Source: Sanderia malayensis
Taxonomy: Eukaryota > Cnidaria > Scyphozoa > Semaeostomeae > Pelagiidae
Assembly: GCA_013076295.1 (NCBI GenBank)
Contig: RQOL01000718.1
Coordinates: forward strand, 3,968,001-4,032,000
Length of the DNA: 64,000 nucleotides
Direction: 5' to 3'
Shown: piece after piece, positions 54,501 to 64,000 of the stretch
Position numbering within the stretch: position 1 is the stretch's first letter
Layout: the number at the start of each line of letters is the position of its first letter
Notes under the pieces: model-generated
What the model saw: the letters and a program-made list of their open reading frames with translations, nothing else
Databases searched by the model: none
What the model was told of the DNA's origin: nothing
Position numbers and translations under genes: made by a program

Positions 54501-55150
54501 AGATTCCACAAAAATGCGATTTCTCTTCTGTTTTTTCTGTTGTTTTGTATTCAACTGCAGCGTGAGTGCTTTGGGTTTGACTGTGACCAGCTCAAAAATC
54601 ATCTATTTCTGGAAATTGGTGAAATGCTGAGCCCAAACAAAATCTTCGGGGGTTCGAGACAAGATTCAATTATATTTATTTATGATTTATCATGTCTTCG
54701 CGTTGTTGTTTATGACATAGAAATCTTTTCAATTTAAAAAAGTTCTAGACTATACATTGTTGAATAGCAAGATTAGAATATGCAGAGCAAACCTTTTCTT
54801 TTCGATGAAAGTTGACTGATGTAATAAACCATTTTTCTGCGATTTCCTAGGAGCTTTGCAACTGCGAGGAAACTTGCATTCTCAATTCTGCAAGTGTTGT
54901 TATTTGGATTCCAGGAACAAAGACCGCGCTGTGAAACGGTGCTCAAATCCTCGCCCACATCTCGTAATACTTTCAGCATCTCTTTCGATGTTTGGATGTG
55001 ATTTCTCAGCAATCCCGAAAATTCGTACTGATAATCAATTAAATACTCCATCTGAGCAACTGAAGTAAAAACCTCGCCGTCTGCTGAGAGAAAAAAACCA
55101 GGCACCAACAAAGAAAAGGCCAAAACAAACAGCATCCTTTGCAAATACAT
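47939..55150 (-). CDS. P4HA: Collagen prolyl 4-hydroxylase alpha subunit, copy B
   Basis: Exons in coding order: 55150 to about 54925 (provisional end), 53815-53439, 50727-50676, 50540-50197, 49982-49912, 49601-49502, 49380-49261, 48780-48615 and 48009-47939. All later junctions are GT-AG and in phase. The first exon has a signal peptide and the dimerisation helix (FTSVAQMEYLI). Then come the peptide-binding domain (AILRLQDIYNL, FYLGRQAYLS, YAEYR, IGNYESALNYTKEIL) and the dioxygenase domain with iron ligands in AHYDW (codons 49344-49342 and 49338-49336), HAACP and GSKW lysine. It ends NKWFHERGQEYRRPCSL. With a donor at CGC G|GTCTTT in exon 1 the product would be 508 residues, but then the segment matching GHPVNAFKLMKRL is absent, so a missed exon is possible. 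It is strongly diverged from copy A, with at least two introns fewer. The GH16 gene lies in intron 53438-50728. Confidence 0.9.
48137..48320. mobile_element. MITE, CAGTCAACTCTGTCTAATTC family, copy 1
   Basis: TA-flanked, 184 bp. Related copies lie at 58263-58434 and, inverted, at 60515-60699; all share GTTCGAATTA words and the phrase GGCTCATTAGTGATCCTTGA or variants. It sits in the last P4HA-B intron. Confidence 0.8.
48493..48528. repeat. (TTG)n microsatellite
   Basis: About 11 consecutive TTG triplets, in the last P4HA-B intron. Confidence 0.9.
48820..49175. repeat. Low-complexity TATAGAATAGCATAG tract
   Basis: Some 350 bases of irregular ATAGTATAGAATAGCATAG words in the P4HA-B intron between 48781 and 49260. 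Open frames on the minus strand here are composition artefacts. Confidence 0.9.
51677..52858 (+). CDS. GH16 beta-1,3-glucanase-like / glucan-binding protein, intronless and nested
   Basis: One uninterrupted frame of 393 residues from the ATG at 51677 (in-frame ATGs at 51683 and 51689 are alternatives). Signal peptide [18 protein letters not shown]. GH16 landmarks in order: [39 protein letters not shown], then the catalytic [11 protein letters not shown] with nucleophile E183, D185 and acid/base E188. Further on come [18 protein letters not shown] and [11 protein letters not shown]. The E-x-D-x-x-E motif is complete, so hydrolysis of laminarin-type beta-1,3-glucan is plausible, unlike pattern-recognition GNBPs that lost it. 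The C-terminus is an acidic tail. It is secreted, for digestion or defence by family analogy. The gene lies antisense inside the P4HA-B intron 50728-53438. Lack of introns and higher GC than its surroundings suggest retroposition or another late insertion. Confidence 0.95.
   Translation: [393 protein letters not shown]
52865..53060. repeat. Degenerate TTATAAAATGGTG repeats after the GH16 gene
   Basis: About five imperfect copies of a 25-30-bp unit around TTATAAAATGGTG and CATTATGAAATC follow the GH16 stop codon. The nature is unknown. Confidence 0.5.
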
Positions 55151-55218
55151 TATTCCTCTGCAGCCCAGATGGTCCCTGTTTTTAACCTAGTTTTCTCTTG
55201 AAAATCTTCGAATAAGAT

Positions 55219-55440
55219 ATGGCATTGGTGTTAACAAAACATAACGTTCCGAGCATTGAATCTCTCATTCAGAGATCAAGATCAGAAGATATCAGAAACG
55301 TCTTTTCACCAACCACGACCAATTTTCAATTCATCAGAGATTGGTATTACGAACCACGGGGGGCTTTAAGTGCAACTCAGGTTGAAAACAAAGTCGTTTC
55401 CCAATGGGGTGTCTTCTCTGCTGTAAACTATCGACTGTGA
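55219..55440 (+). CDS. Small open frame of unknown nature
   Basis: A 73-codon frame with an ATG start lies 68 bp from the P4HA-B start codon on the opposite strand. It contains FIRDWYYEPRGAL and shows no motif I recognise. It could be the first exon of a divergent gene or chance. No downstream continuation was found. Confidence 0.25.
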   Translation: MALVLTKHNVPSIESLIQRSRSEDIRNVFSPTTTNFQFIRDWYYEPRGALSATQVENKVVSQWGVFSAVNYRL

Positions 55441-56859
55441 CAACTATATATACTGCTATTTGTATGCTATTTTATGTTTTTATTTAGAAGAAAACTCCTA
55501 AAATATGAAATTATTATATATTTTATGAGTTATATGTAATATTGAAGATTTATTACCCCCACTTTAAGGAATTTTCTCCAAATCTCGAACTTTACCTCAA
55601 GAAAGTGCAAACCATAGTTTTTAAGTCTTCTTAACTTAACTGTAAAGTTTTCAAAATCTTGACAAATCAAGTATATGTAAATAGCAAGAGCTTTAAAAGA
55701 GTCATTTGTGATATTTTATATCACAGCTCTTCACTTGTAAAAATATGTAAAATGTTGGTATATACCCCCCAGCTGAATAGTGAAGATTGAAAAAAATTGA
55801 AAGAACAGTGGTGCATAATAACTTCGTCAAGTTGTCAACACATTTCAAACGTGCAATTGTTTTCTTCATTTTTTATGCAATTTATGTCCACAAAGAGGCT
55901 TCAAATAATATACCCAAATGCGAAAATTTAAACCGCAAATAATATCGTATTTGACGACAACAATAACAGAATCAAATATCTTACATTCCCTCGGAATTTA
56001 CTCTTTCATTAATAAATAATAAGTTTAAAATTGGTTTACTTTTAAGTATTTATTAGTTTTTGTGAATATATGCTTGCTTTTGTGAGAAAAGACTTGTTTG
56101 CTTGCTGGTGTGGTGTGACCCCCCTTTCGTATCGTATTCCTCCCTGACCATGAAACAGGCTTACAATTCATGGTGTGAAGGTTAGAGTACCAAAGTGTTG
56201 ATTCAAAATATTTGATGCAAGGCCTTGAAGTTTGCAAGCAAAAACCAATGGGTAAGCTTCAATAAATCATATATTTATAATGTTCATGGAGAGTTTTTCT
56301 GCAGATAAGCTATTAAGAAGTTGTGCCTGACCAGGCCCACGGCCTAGGCCTAGCATGTGAACTATTTTTGAATTCGTAGCGTGGATGTAAAGCGTATTGC
56401 AAAATTATTTAACGTTACGTACGTTACATGCCGTTAATTCAATGTTTTGACATTATTTCCTGCAAAAGGTTGATTATCACGCAGTATAATATTAACACAC
56501 TGTCCTACGTTGCGGCTAGTCCCTCCCTGTTATGGATGCCCCGCCCCCTTATTTAAAAAAGCGCGCCGCTTTTTGACCGAAATGTGCGCTCTGTGCCCTG
56601 GCACAAGTTTTAACATCGGGGACAAATAAACAAAAGGAATACAATAAGAACAATTAGCAAAAACAACAATAACGATGACTATTGAAAACCATTGGCACGA
56701 AGCAAGCAGAAACCATGCCAAGTAGTGAGTTGAAAATAGCACCAATTGTTTGTACACGATTGCGATAAGAGCTTCCATTAAATTCAGGACTTCTATATCC
56801 CGATATTCACCTATGAAATCAAGAACAGAGGTTCCAAAGAATTTCTGAAAGACATTCAT

Positions 56860-57017
56860 TTAAATCCCGATAACTCGAACCTTGAAGGAACCGATGAAAA
56901 TGGCCCGAGTTGACTAATGTTCGAGTTATCGAGGGTTAGGAAGTGCTAGCAAAGTTTCAAGGGCAATACAAATTGGTTCGAGCTATCTAGGGTTCGAGTT
57001 ATCAGAATCCTACTGCA
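56860..57017. mobile_element. MITE-like element with ATAACTCGAACC arms
   Basis: The left arm CCCGATAACTCGAACC and the right arm GGTTCGAGTTATCAG are inverses; additional GTTCGAGTTATCGAGGG and GTTCGAGCTATC words lie inside. It is related in style to the GTTCGAGATA elements at 5757 and 45603. Confidence 0.6.
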
Positions 57018-58262
57018 CTGCATTGTCTCTTTAAGCAACAGCCAAATCAAATGACGCTTTTGCATTACAGAAAAACACAGAGGTGGAAGTTTTATGGATT
57101 TCAAGACCAGTCATAATTTAAGACCATATTTCCTATTTATAAGACCACAACGTGTGGAGACAAGACCACGCCAAGTGACCAACACGTTGTAAATCTCTTT
57201 GGCTTTTGAAAGAATTATCTTTGCCCACTTCGCTCATGGATAAGAATTAATCGTTTTTTGTTGCCAACTGCTATAATATTGTGAATTCGTTGCTCTATGC
57301 TCGTTTGAACAAGGCTTTTCTTTGGCATTGTCTGATATGCTACATGGTCCGATATCTAGTCTTGGATCTGGCCAAAACATTTCTATTTCAGATCTCTTAT
57401 CTAGTACCGATTGCACTTTGACAAAAACAACTTTTGACTTTTGAGCTCAGACATGTTCCCAAAGAATCGTGTCAATTTTTCGTAATTTTTTCTAAAACAT
57501 GTTAACCAGACATGATAGAGGTATAGCTATTGATGAAAAATAGAAACAAATTAAAACTGAAAATTCTGTTATGAATCTTCATTTGTCAAGCTGCTTTTTT
57601 ACGAGAGCTCTCTGACAGAACTAGAGGTATTGAATATTTCCTTCTTCGTTTTTCATTTGACAAACCATTCATTGCTGGAGCTTCAACTGGACACATCGGC
57701 TCATAAAACTGATTCAAATTTTTGCCACTATCCGGCATAATCCAGATTCGGTTCGGTCGATACTCGATAGATTATAACAAGCAGATAGCAGGAAATAAAT
57801 GATAATAAAGACAAGAGATTACGAACTTTCCATTGATTTCTCCATTGTTTCAAACGGCTACACTGTTCAACCTGCCATGCTTTCAAATCAAATCCCCCAT
57901 TTGTAGCCCAACGAGATTATGGCAGCGTTGTTTGTTATTCTATACGAAGCCTGAACATTCGCTGTCTACTTGCTCCGGTCCTTAGGAAGCCGTTAATCGT
58001 ATCAGTCCAACAGGATTAAAAGAATACAAACGCATAAACTATCATAAAGCAATTATGTGATCGTCACGATGAGGATGTAATCGCCTCTTCGTATGATCAT
58101 TTCTTTCTATGCAAGGCGGATCTTTCATACAGTGGATTGTCTGTCTTATAAATAACACGGCACCTGCTTGGTTGGCTTATGTTGGCTTGAATTAACTCAC
58201 TGATAGATAGCGTTTTAATTACTGATAGAGAGCTAATCGCCCTGTTAGTATAGCTCCTTATA

Positions 58263-58434
58263 CAATCAACTCTGTTTAATTTGAACAACCTATAGGGATG
58301 CACGAAAATGTTCGAATTACAGAGCTTTGCTTTTTATAAAGATTAGCTCAGTAGTGATCTTTGATGGAGGAGGAATTTTGTTCAAATTCGATGGAGTTCG
58401 AATTGGATAGAGTTCGAACCATGCAGATTCGGCT
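58263..58434. mobile_element. MITE, CAGTCAACTCTGTCTAATTC family, copy 2
   Basis: TA-flanked copy collinear with 48137-48320, more diverged (CAATCAACTCTGTTTAATTT at the left end). Confidence 0.75.
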
Positions 58435-58485
58435 ATAATTCTCAACTCGTTAATCGATTAGATTAGTCATGACAAGAAATATTTA

Positions 58486-58757
58486 CCGTAAATCATCGAA
58501 TAAGCTCCCTACTCCGAATAAGCCCCCCCCCCCTCGAATAAGCCCTCATCCTGATAATCATTTGCAAGGATATTGAGCCCAAGTTTCCAGACATTGAAGT
58601 TGTTTAGCGAATGTATTGCAAATAACAACAAGTTTAAACCAATAACTTTATTGATTGGCTGCATCGTATAGCTTTTATTTTGTTAATATTGAACGATAAT
58701 CAAACTAAAATTTCATTTTTGCTAACAAGCCCCGGGGTCTTATTCGAGGATTTACGG
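58486..58757. mobile_element. MITE, CCGTAAAT family, copy 2
   Basis: Begins CCGTAAATCATCGAATAAGC and ends GTCTTATTCGAGGATTTACGG, TA-flanked. The interior is collinear with 32058-32310 (ATTGATTGGCTGCATCGTAT shared). Confidence 0.9.
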
Positions 58758-59586
58758 TATGCGATAATCACACCCCAGGAGCCCATCCCCCTTTTCCTCC
58801 TTTCCATTTCTTCCCTCCTAAATAAAAGAAATCTGTGGTGGACATTTGCTCTCGCAGACATCTCGTGTAGCGCATTAAGTTTCAACCTCGCTTGAGTGCG
58901 ACTGATCCCGCCAATGGCATTGTCTAAGGCTCGTTATCGTGGTAAGCAAACTGGCGATTTTCAATGCACAATGAATTACCGCTAGAGATTTCAGGCACAG
59001 CTTGTTAACTCAATGTACACCACTAGACAATGGTTGTCATGCAATTTGTAAATGAAAGGATCGATTATTCTGTCTCGCATCTCTCGTGCGTTGTTTTCAT
59101 GTAGCTGTTTGCTTGCCACGCTTAATTAATCGATGCTTCTAAGATAATCTCATCTTGTTTTTATGTAATACACACTTTTCTTTAAATTAGCCCCATTTTG
59201 CCGAATCTTGACACTTTCTATTGTTATTTTCAACCTCTTACTGATTTCTATTAATCGATTTTATCCCAGCAATTTGTATCCCCGCTAATCCTATGCGCAT
59301 CTTATTCCCACGAGAAGTTCTGCACTCGTGCAGTCGCTTTCTATTACCCAATCCCCTAATGTATGTGCTATTGTTCCAGATTAGCATACAGACAGCTTAT
59401 ATCTCCCAATTCTGTGTAGTCCAACAGATCTTCCGCCTCGTGATCGCGTGAAGCGTTCTGTGTTTTTCTTCGCAGAAAATGTGCCCCAGTAAGTGTATTC
59501 CAATTCCAATAAGTGCATTTGTTTTGGAATCAAAGAAAAGCTGGAACAATGTGATGCGATGGTAGCACGTGTGGCACGCGACCCCG

Positions 59587-59601
59587 TGACGTCATTTGCA
59601 T
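59587..59601. promoter_or_regulatory. Full CRE abutting an octamer motif
   Basis: TGACGTCA (59587-59594) shares its last base with ATTTGCAT (59594-59601). Both are classical binding motifs (CREB/ATF and POU). They lie in a CpG-richer patch without an assigned gene, so function is speculative. Confidence 0.25.
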
Positions 59602-59816
59602 TTGAATGCATTTTTGCCGGAAATACTGGCGCAACAGAGCCGTTGCATAGCGAAATGGTGAAGGCTTGTGTATTTAGTATAAACAATATGTTTTAATTGA
59701 GGCTATAGTCGTTTTGTAAAGGTTCTCACCGAGTTTCAATGGGGCCACGGTACGCAATGAACTGCCACTGCGCATGCAAATGCTGCATCACAGTTTATTG
59801 TAAACAGATTGCAATT

Positions 59817-60036
59817 TCACGTGCTGTTGTTGTTCAAAAAATAGTCGTACGATTTGGTGTGCAGTTCTGCTGATTTAGAAATTTCTCGATTTTTTTCGAA
59901 ATTGCGCAGCACGCTAAATACCTCATCAAGCGCCGCGCGGCCTCTATTATCGTAGAAATTCGCAGTCGTGCACATTTGTACGACTGCTGTGTCGTATAGC
60001 AGAGCTTGTATCAGTGCATCCAAGTCTGTATTGTCG
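59817..60036 (-). CDS. Possible terminal exon, function unknown
   Basis: An open frame preceded by a splice-acceptor-like ATATAG (ending at 60037) and ending in TGA. It encodes about 70 residues of ordinary protein composition (DALIQALLYDTAVVQMC, AALDEVFSVLRNFEKN). The local GC content is higher than in the flanks. No upstream exon and no family was recognised, so this is weak. Confidence 0.2.
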
Positions 60037-60514
60037 CTATATATGCAGAACCTCCAGATCTAGGGGTTTCAGACACGATGAGATTTGAAGGGAAATAACA
60101 GTTGATAAGGGAGCCAAACATTACAATGGAGCCCCAATTTAATTACAGGGAACTGAAAATTTTTTATTTTATTCGATTTTGTTGAAGAGAGGATGAATTT
60201 TAACTGTGATGTAGCTACTGTGTGCAGATGCACAAACTTCCAACTGCTTATTACTTTTGTACCGGAAAGCTTTTTATGACGGGGAGAAGACTTTACTTTA
60301 CTTCAGAAGACTTTACTATACATACCATTGATAAGCGGGTTATCATCAACATATCGTGAAGTGGACTACAGGATTTTTCATAAGAAAATGTTTTATAAGA
60401 AAGCTTTTCTCTGCTCTTCAATAAGCTGAGAATATTCAGTACCGGATTTTTGAAGCCCGAGAAAAGGTTTCGATACTTAACATTTTAAGGGGAAATTAAG
60501 AAAATTTGAGTATG

Positions 60515-60699
60515 CAGTCAAATCCGCATAGTTCGAACTCGTGTAATTCGAACTTTTTCTAATTCGAACGAAATTCTCCGTCCCTTCAAGGATCACTAAT
60601 GAACCAACTCTTATAAAATGAACCTCTATAATTCGAACTTTTTGTAATTCAAACATTTTCACGCTTTCCCAGGGTATTCGAATTAGACAAAGCTGACTG
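60515..60699. mobile_element. MITE, CAGTCAACTCTGTCTAATTC family, copy 3 (inverted)
   Basis: Reverse-oriented relative to copies 1 and 2. It ends ATTCGAATTAGACAAAGCTG followed by ACTG and TA, and shares TTCTCCGTCCCTTCAAGGAT with copy 1 in inverse. Confidence 0.8.
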
Positions 60700-60944
60700 T
60701 ACTCCGAAAAAATTTTCTCCTAAAAAAGACTTTGAATCGGAGCAAGGCTGAAAAAGACCAACACAACACAAATACTTATACAAGCCATCACATTAAATAT
60801 TCATAATTCACTTCGCATTCTTAAGAATCCAACTGATACTTTTTAACCTGCTTTACAACGAAGATTGAAAAGTCGTAAATAAATATTATAAATGATAAAT
60901 GAGGAATTTATGAATTATTTAATAGCTACTTGCTGTAAGCCTTT

Positions 60945-61183
60945 GAATAAGCCACCCCTCCCTCGAACTAGAACTAGCCCCCATCTTGGTAATCATTTGC
61001 ACGGTTTTTCAATACCAGGGCATGGAAGTTGTGCAGTGAATGTATTTCGAATAAGCCCAGACCAAGGATTTTGTCAATTAACTGCATACTGCAACTTTTA
61101 TCAGGCTTAATATTGAATGAATCCAGTTAAAATTTCGCGTTTGCAGATAACCCCCATGGGTCCTATTCAAGGATGATTCTACA
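60945..61183. mobile_element. MITE, CCGTAAAT family, copy 3 (diverged)
   Basis: Collinear with copies 1 and 2 but heavily mutated: GAATAAGCCACCCCTCC, GCCCCCATCTTGGTAATCAT, and an eroded right end near CCTATTCAAGGATGATTCTA. Confidence 0.65.
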
Positions 61184-61470
61184 GTTACTACTTCTTTGGT
61201 TCAACAATGCTGCCTGTGTCTGAAACCGTTTCATACTACAATTTATCCCCGACAACTCTATATTGAGTTTTGTATTTGGAATTCCGCTGTATTTAATTTC
61301 AAAACTAAACACGAGAATAGAAATGTGTATTATGATCACGATGAATCAGTTTTCCTTCAGATCACAACAAGCAAGAGTATTTCTTGTGCTACGACTGGGA
61401 ATGTGTAACTTCTTTGGACGGAGAGTTCTTCCCAGGACCATGCTTTGGTTCTAAGCATTTTCTCACATCC

Positions 61471-61515
61471 AGAACAATGCTTTCGCATACCGTGTGGCTG
61501 CGAAAGCATTGTTCT
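61471..61515. repeat. Perfect 17-bp hairpin
   Basis: AGAACAATGCTTTCGCA (61471-61487) and its exact inverse (61499-61515) flank an 11-base loop. Origin unknown. Confidence 0.85.
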
Positions 61516-64000
61516 AGATCTGACCACGTGGCAGCCATTGGCAAATGAAATTGACCAATCCAACCTCCTTCAATTAGCAACTATTCCATAAAGGAACCCA
61601 TGACTAGTCCCCATTCTTCATTAACCGCCTTTGTCATTCGCAACCATAGTTCTATGCTTTTTCCCACGGCTACATGGCTCGCCCCTTAACAATTGCCTAT
61701 CCTCCACAGAGAACGAAGAATAATCTATCTTTATCTAAATTAAGTAACGGGTACAATAGGCGACGCGTACTTAATGTGTAGTGGTCAGCCGTTTATCGTA
61801 GCTTTCAATCTCTTGTGGTTTTTGGGTCATTCTCTTCGAAATTGGTTTTTTTCAGCTAAACAACCAATATTAATAACGGGAGCATATTTTTCAAAGGCCA
61901 GGCTTACAAGTTGATTACATCAGCTGTCAAATTCTAACAACAATGACAAAACATGCTACTACGATATAGTAAAACAATCGATTCAAAATTATATTTTGCG
62001 CATGTCAATTGTATTTCGATGTCGACGTTAGGTTATAGCGAACTTAACGTCTTTCTTTTTGATATCTTGCATTTTATCTGGGGCTTAGCAAAGTGCCAGA
62101 AAATTTCATTCATGGTTTAATGTTATACAAAGTGTCATTGTATTTACAAACTTTGTTTCGAATGACGAAACAAAGAGATTGCTGGGACGGAGATAGCAAC
62201 GGTTATACGAATTTTGAAAGAAACATATTTCAAGGAAAAAACTTTTTCCAAGTTTTTAGACATTCGATTTGGTTATGCTCGAAATGCAAAATCAATCTTC
62301 TGATTATTTTCTCGGAACAACTTAAGCCGTTTTCACGAAGCTTGCCGAAACAATTCCCTCTTGTTCCAACCATGAGCATTTTTCTCAAAGTTGTTCATTG
62401 CTGCCCTGATATTCCGTGCAGAACATCTCGTGTTGTTTTTGACATAATGCCTGAACATAACAACAATACAATGTTGATTGTTGAAAAAGCAATCCTAAGC
62501 TCTTGAAAATGATTGTTCTCTTACCCTGTTTGTTTAGCTATGCAAACGAGCAACGCAATTTGCAAAAAGAGGATTGCTGTTATTTTGTCAATGAAATGTG
62601 CCCTTTTGAAATATTTACAACGTTTAATATTCAGTCGTGTGTGGCTGCATGATAAGATGGCGAGCCTTGAATCGTAAATGTACCCTGTAAATGAATAGAT
62701 TTCGTTAACCCGAAGTGCAGGAACCAACGAATGCATTACTGCGTCTTGCATGCCAATCAGAACGGCACGTGTGATGCCAGTATATCATTCATACTCTAAT
62801 TGCTGTTTGCGTTTGCTGTTTGCAGTATGCGTGATTTGATATTGCATGAGCCGCGCTATTTGGCATTTGCTTAAGCACCCACATGTACGCTTGCGCAATA
62901 ATTATAATTAGCATCCTGCTGCGTTGTATTATCTGATGCCTAATTTCGTATTTCTATCGTTCCTTTTCAGTACATGTAGCTGCTAATGCTGCGGACGCCA
63001 TGCTGGTAAACTTAATTAGGACCCGAATTAGCGCCACAATTTGACTGGAAATCCAAAGTGCCCTTCAGGAGGCCAATTTACGCGACACTTATCTGTTTAA
63101 ACATCAAATTTCCTCTGAACACCGTTTGGTGTATTGAATTTGCGATGTTTTCAGGGGCGTTCATCCAAAAGGGTGCTTTTTTGAAAAGGGCTTTATCGTT
63201 TCTTGTACAATGAAGTACTCGCACGGTGGCCTCATTTAATCGAATGGACAACAATGCATACTTGCTCACTGTTTCCTTGGAAACGCACGAATTGTCATTC
63301 GAAGTCTTTGGCGCCGCTACAAGTAGGAAAAAACGAGGTAATGAAGTCAAGTGAACATGGGAAAGGTGATTTCTAAGGGCGCTAAAAATTGGTGCAAGGT
63401 AGAAGGAGAGGAAGAGAAGAGAGGATTGTGGGAAGGAAAGATCACCCTTCCCCGTTTCCGATGGCTGTAGTAGAGTTGTGGCATGATGACGTCATTGTCA
63501 TTATCGTTTCCCTGTAATCCACGGTGTTCGCAAACTGGATATGTTTGCGAGTTCATTTTCGGCAGACATGCGCCCTAGAAGTTGGCGCAATATTTCATCC
63601 CTTTTTGTGCGCAACGCTCACTCCTAGCTTCGAAGAAAATCCACAAATAATCAGCAACATTTCAAAATCTTCTTTCGTTATTTTACTCTCATCTTCTAAT
63701 ATGTACAATGGCGCTTCTTAGCTACTTTAAGAGCATAAATTTTTATAAATATGTCATTTGATGTTAGCTTGATAATCTAATTTAGCCATATCTGTACATT
63801 GGCTTTTACGGTTAGCGTGATAATAAAACTTCTAAAAAGATAAATCTTACTGCAAAAATGGCTTAATAACCTTTCTGCAATATGAAGAATATTACACAAA
63901 GATTATATTATAGTTGTTGAAGAATGGGCCTAACTAAAACTCGTTGCAATTTGATTGTTCGGTTTGCTGGCGCACTGAACAAATTGCGAAAGATAGTTGT

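Larger units (their letters stand above)
55441..64000. other. Gene-poor region with MITEs
   Basis: No exon with recognisable family similarity on either strand. The sequence is AT-rich with six or so inserted elements (listed separately) and one CpG-richer patch at about 59560-60030. Short frames such as 62093-62506 start at non-ATG codons and have no domain. The right edge may be the flank of a gene outside the window. Confidence 0.5.

Noticed and set aside
62093..62506. 137-codon plus-strand frame
   Set aside because: It opens at GTG rather than ATG and matches no family I know.

Overview
The window is nuclear DNA of an animal. Almost every gene is split by GT-AG introns, the proteins match families found across metazoans (RALBP1, renalase, COMMD2, mTERF, UQCC1, TXNDC5, collagen prolyl 4-hydroxylase alpha, ZP-domain protein, GH16), and the TTAGGG-type telomere motif appears inside a satellite. 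AT-rich intergenic DNA, many MITEs, tRNA-derived SINEs and a probable gustatory-receptor-like 7TM gene suggest an invertebrate, perhaps a cnidarian. That placement is inference; no marker gene settles it.

Layout. 1-7370 (-): RALBP1, a RhoGAP and Ral effector, with its 3' end cut by the window edge. 8533-14215 (-): renalase, whose third intron carries a 2.75-kb satellite of about 20 copies of a 136-bp unit built partly from telomeric repeats. 14398-16905 (+): a 5'-truncated LINE with an open reverse transcriptase frame. 17184-18665 (+): an intronless multipass receptor-like gene. 19049-19648 (-) and 19775-20989 (+): COMMD2 and an mTERF gene sharing a 126-bp divergent promoter. 20990-23940: gene-poor, with a perfect 76-bp palindrome. 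24235-28511 (+): a secreted or membrane EGF-ZP protein behind a TATA box. 29234-32572 (+): UQCC1. 33502-38960 (+): a three-thioredoxin-domain TXNDC5-like ER protein ending in HDEL. 39854-46318 (+) and 47939-55150 (-): two diverged collagen-type prolyl 4-hydroxylase alpha genes, tail to tail. An intronless GH16 beta-glucanase-like gene (51677-52858, +) is nested in an intron of the second. 55441-64000: no gene I can support, but several MITEs.

Functional theme. The right half groups ER and extracellular-matrix functions: a PDI-like oxidoreductase, two catalytic-looking prolyl 4-hydroxylase alpha subunits, and upstream a ZP/EGF matrix protein. The enzymes would act together on collagen-like secretory clients in the ER. 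The other genes are mitochondrial (UQCC1, mTERF), trafficking or signalling (COMMD2, RALBP1) or redox (renalase) housekeeping genes.

Exon coordinates were read by eye from splice consensus, reading-phase continuity and family alignment recalled from memory. No search was run. All multi-exon models close in phase from start to stop, except the second P4HA gene, whose N-terminal junction is provisional, and RALBP1, which leaves the window.
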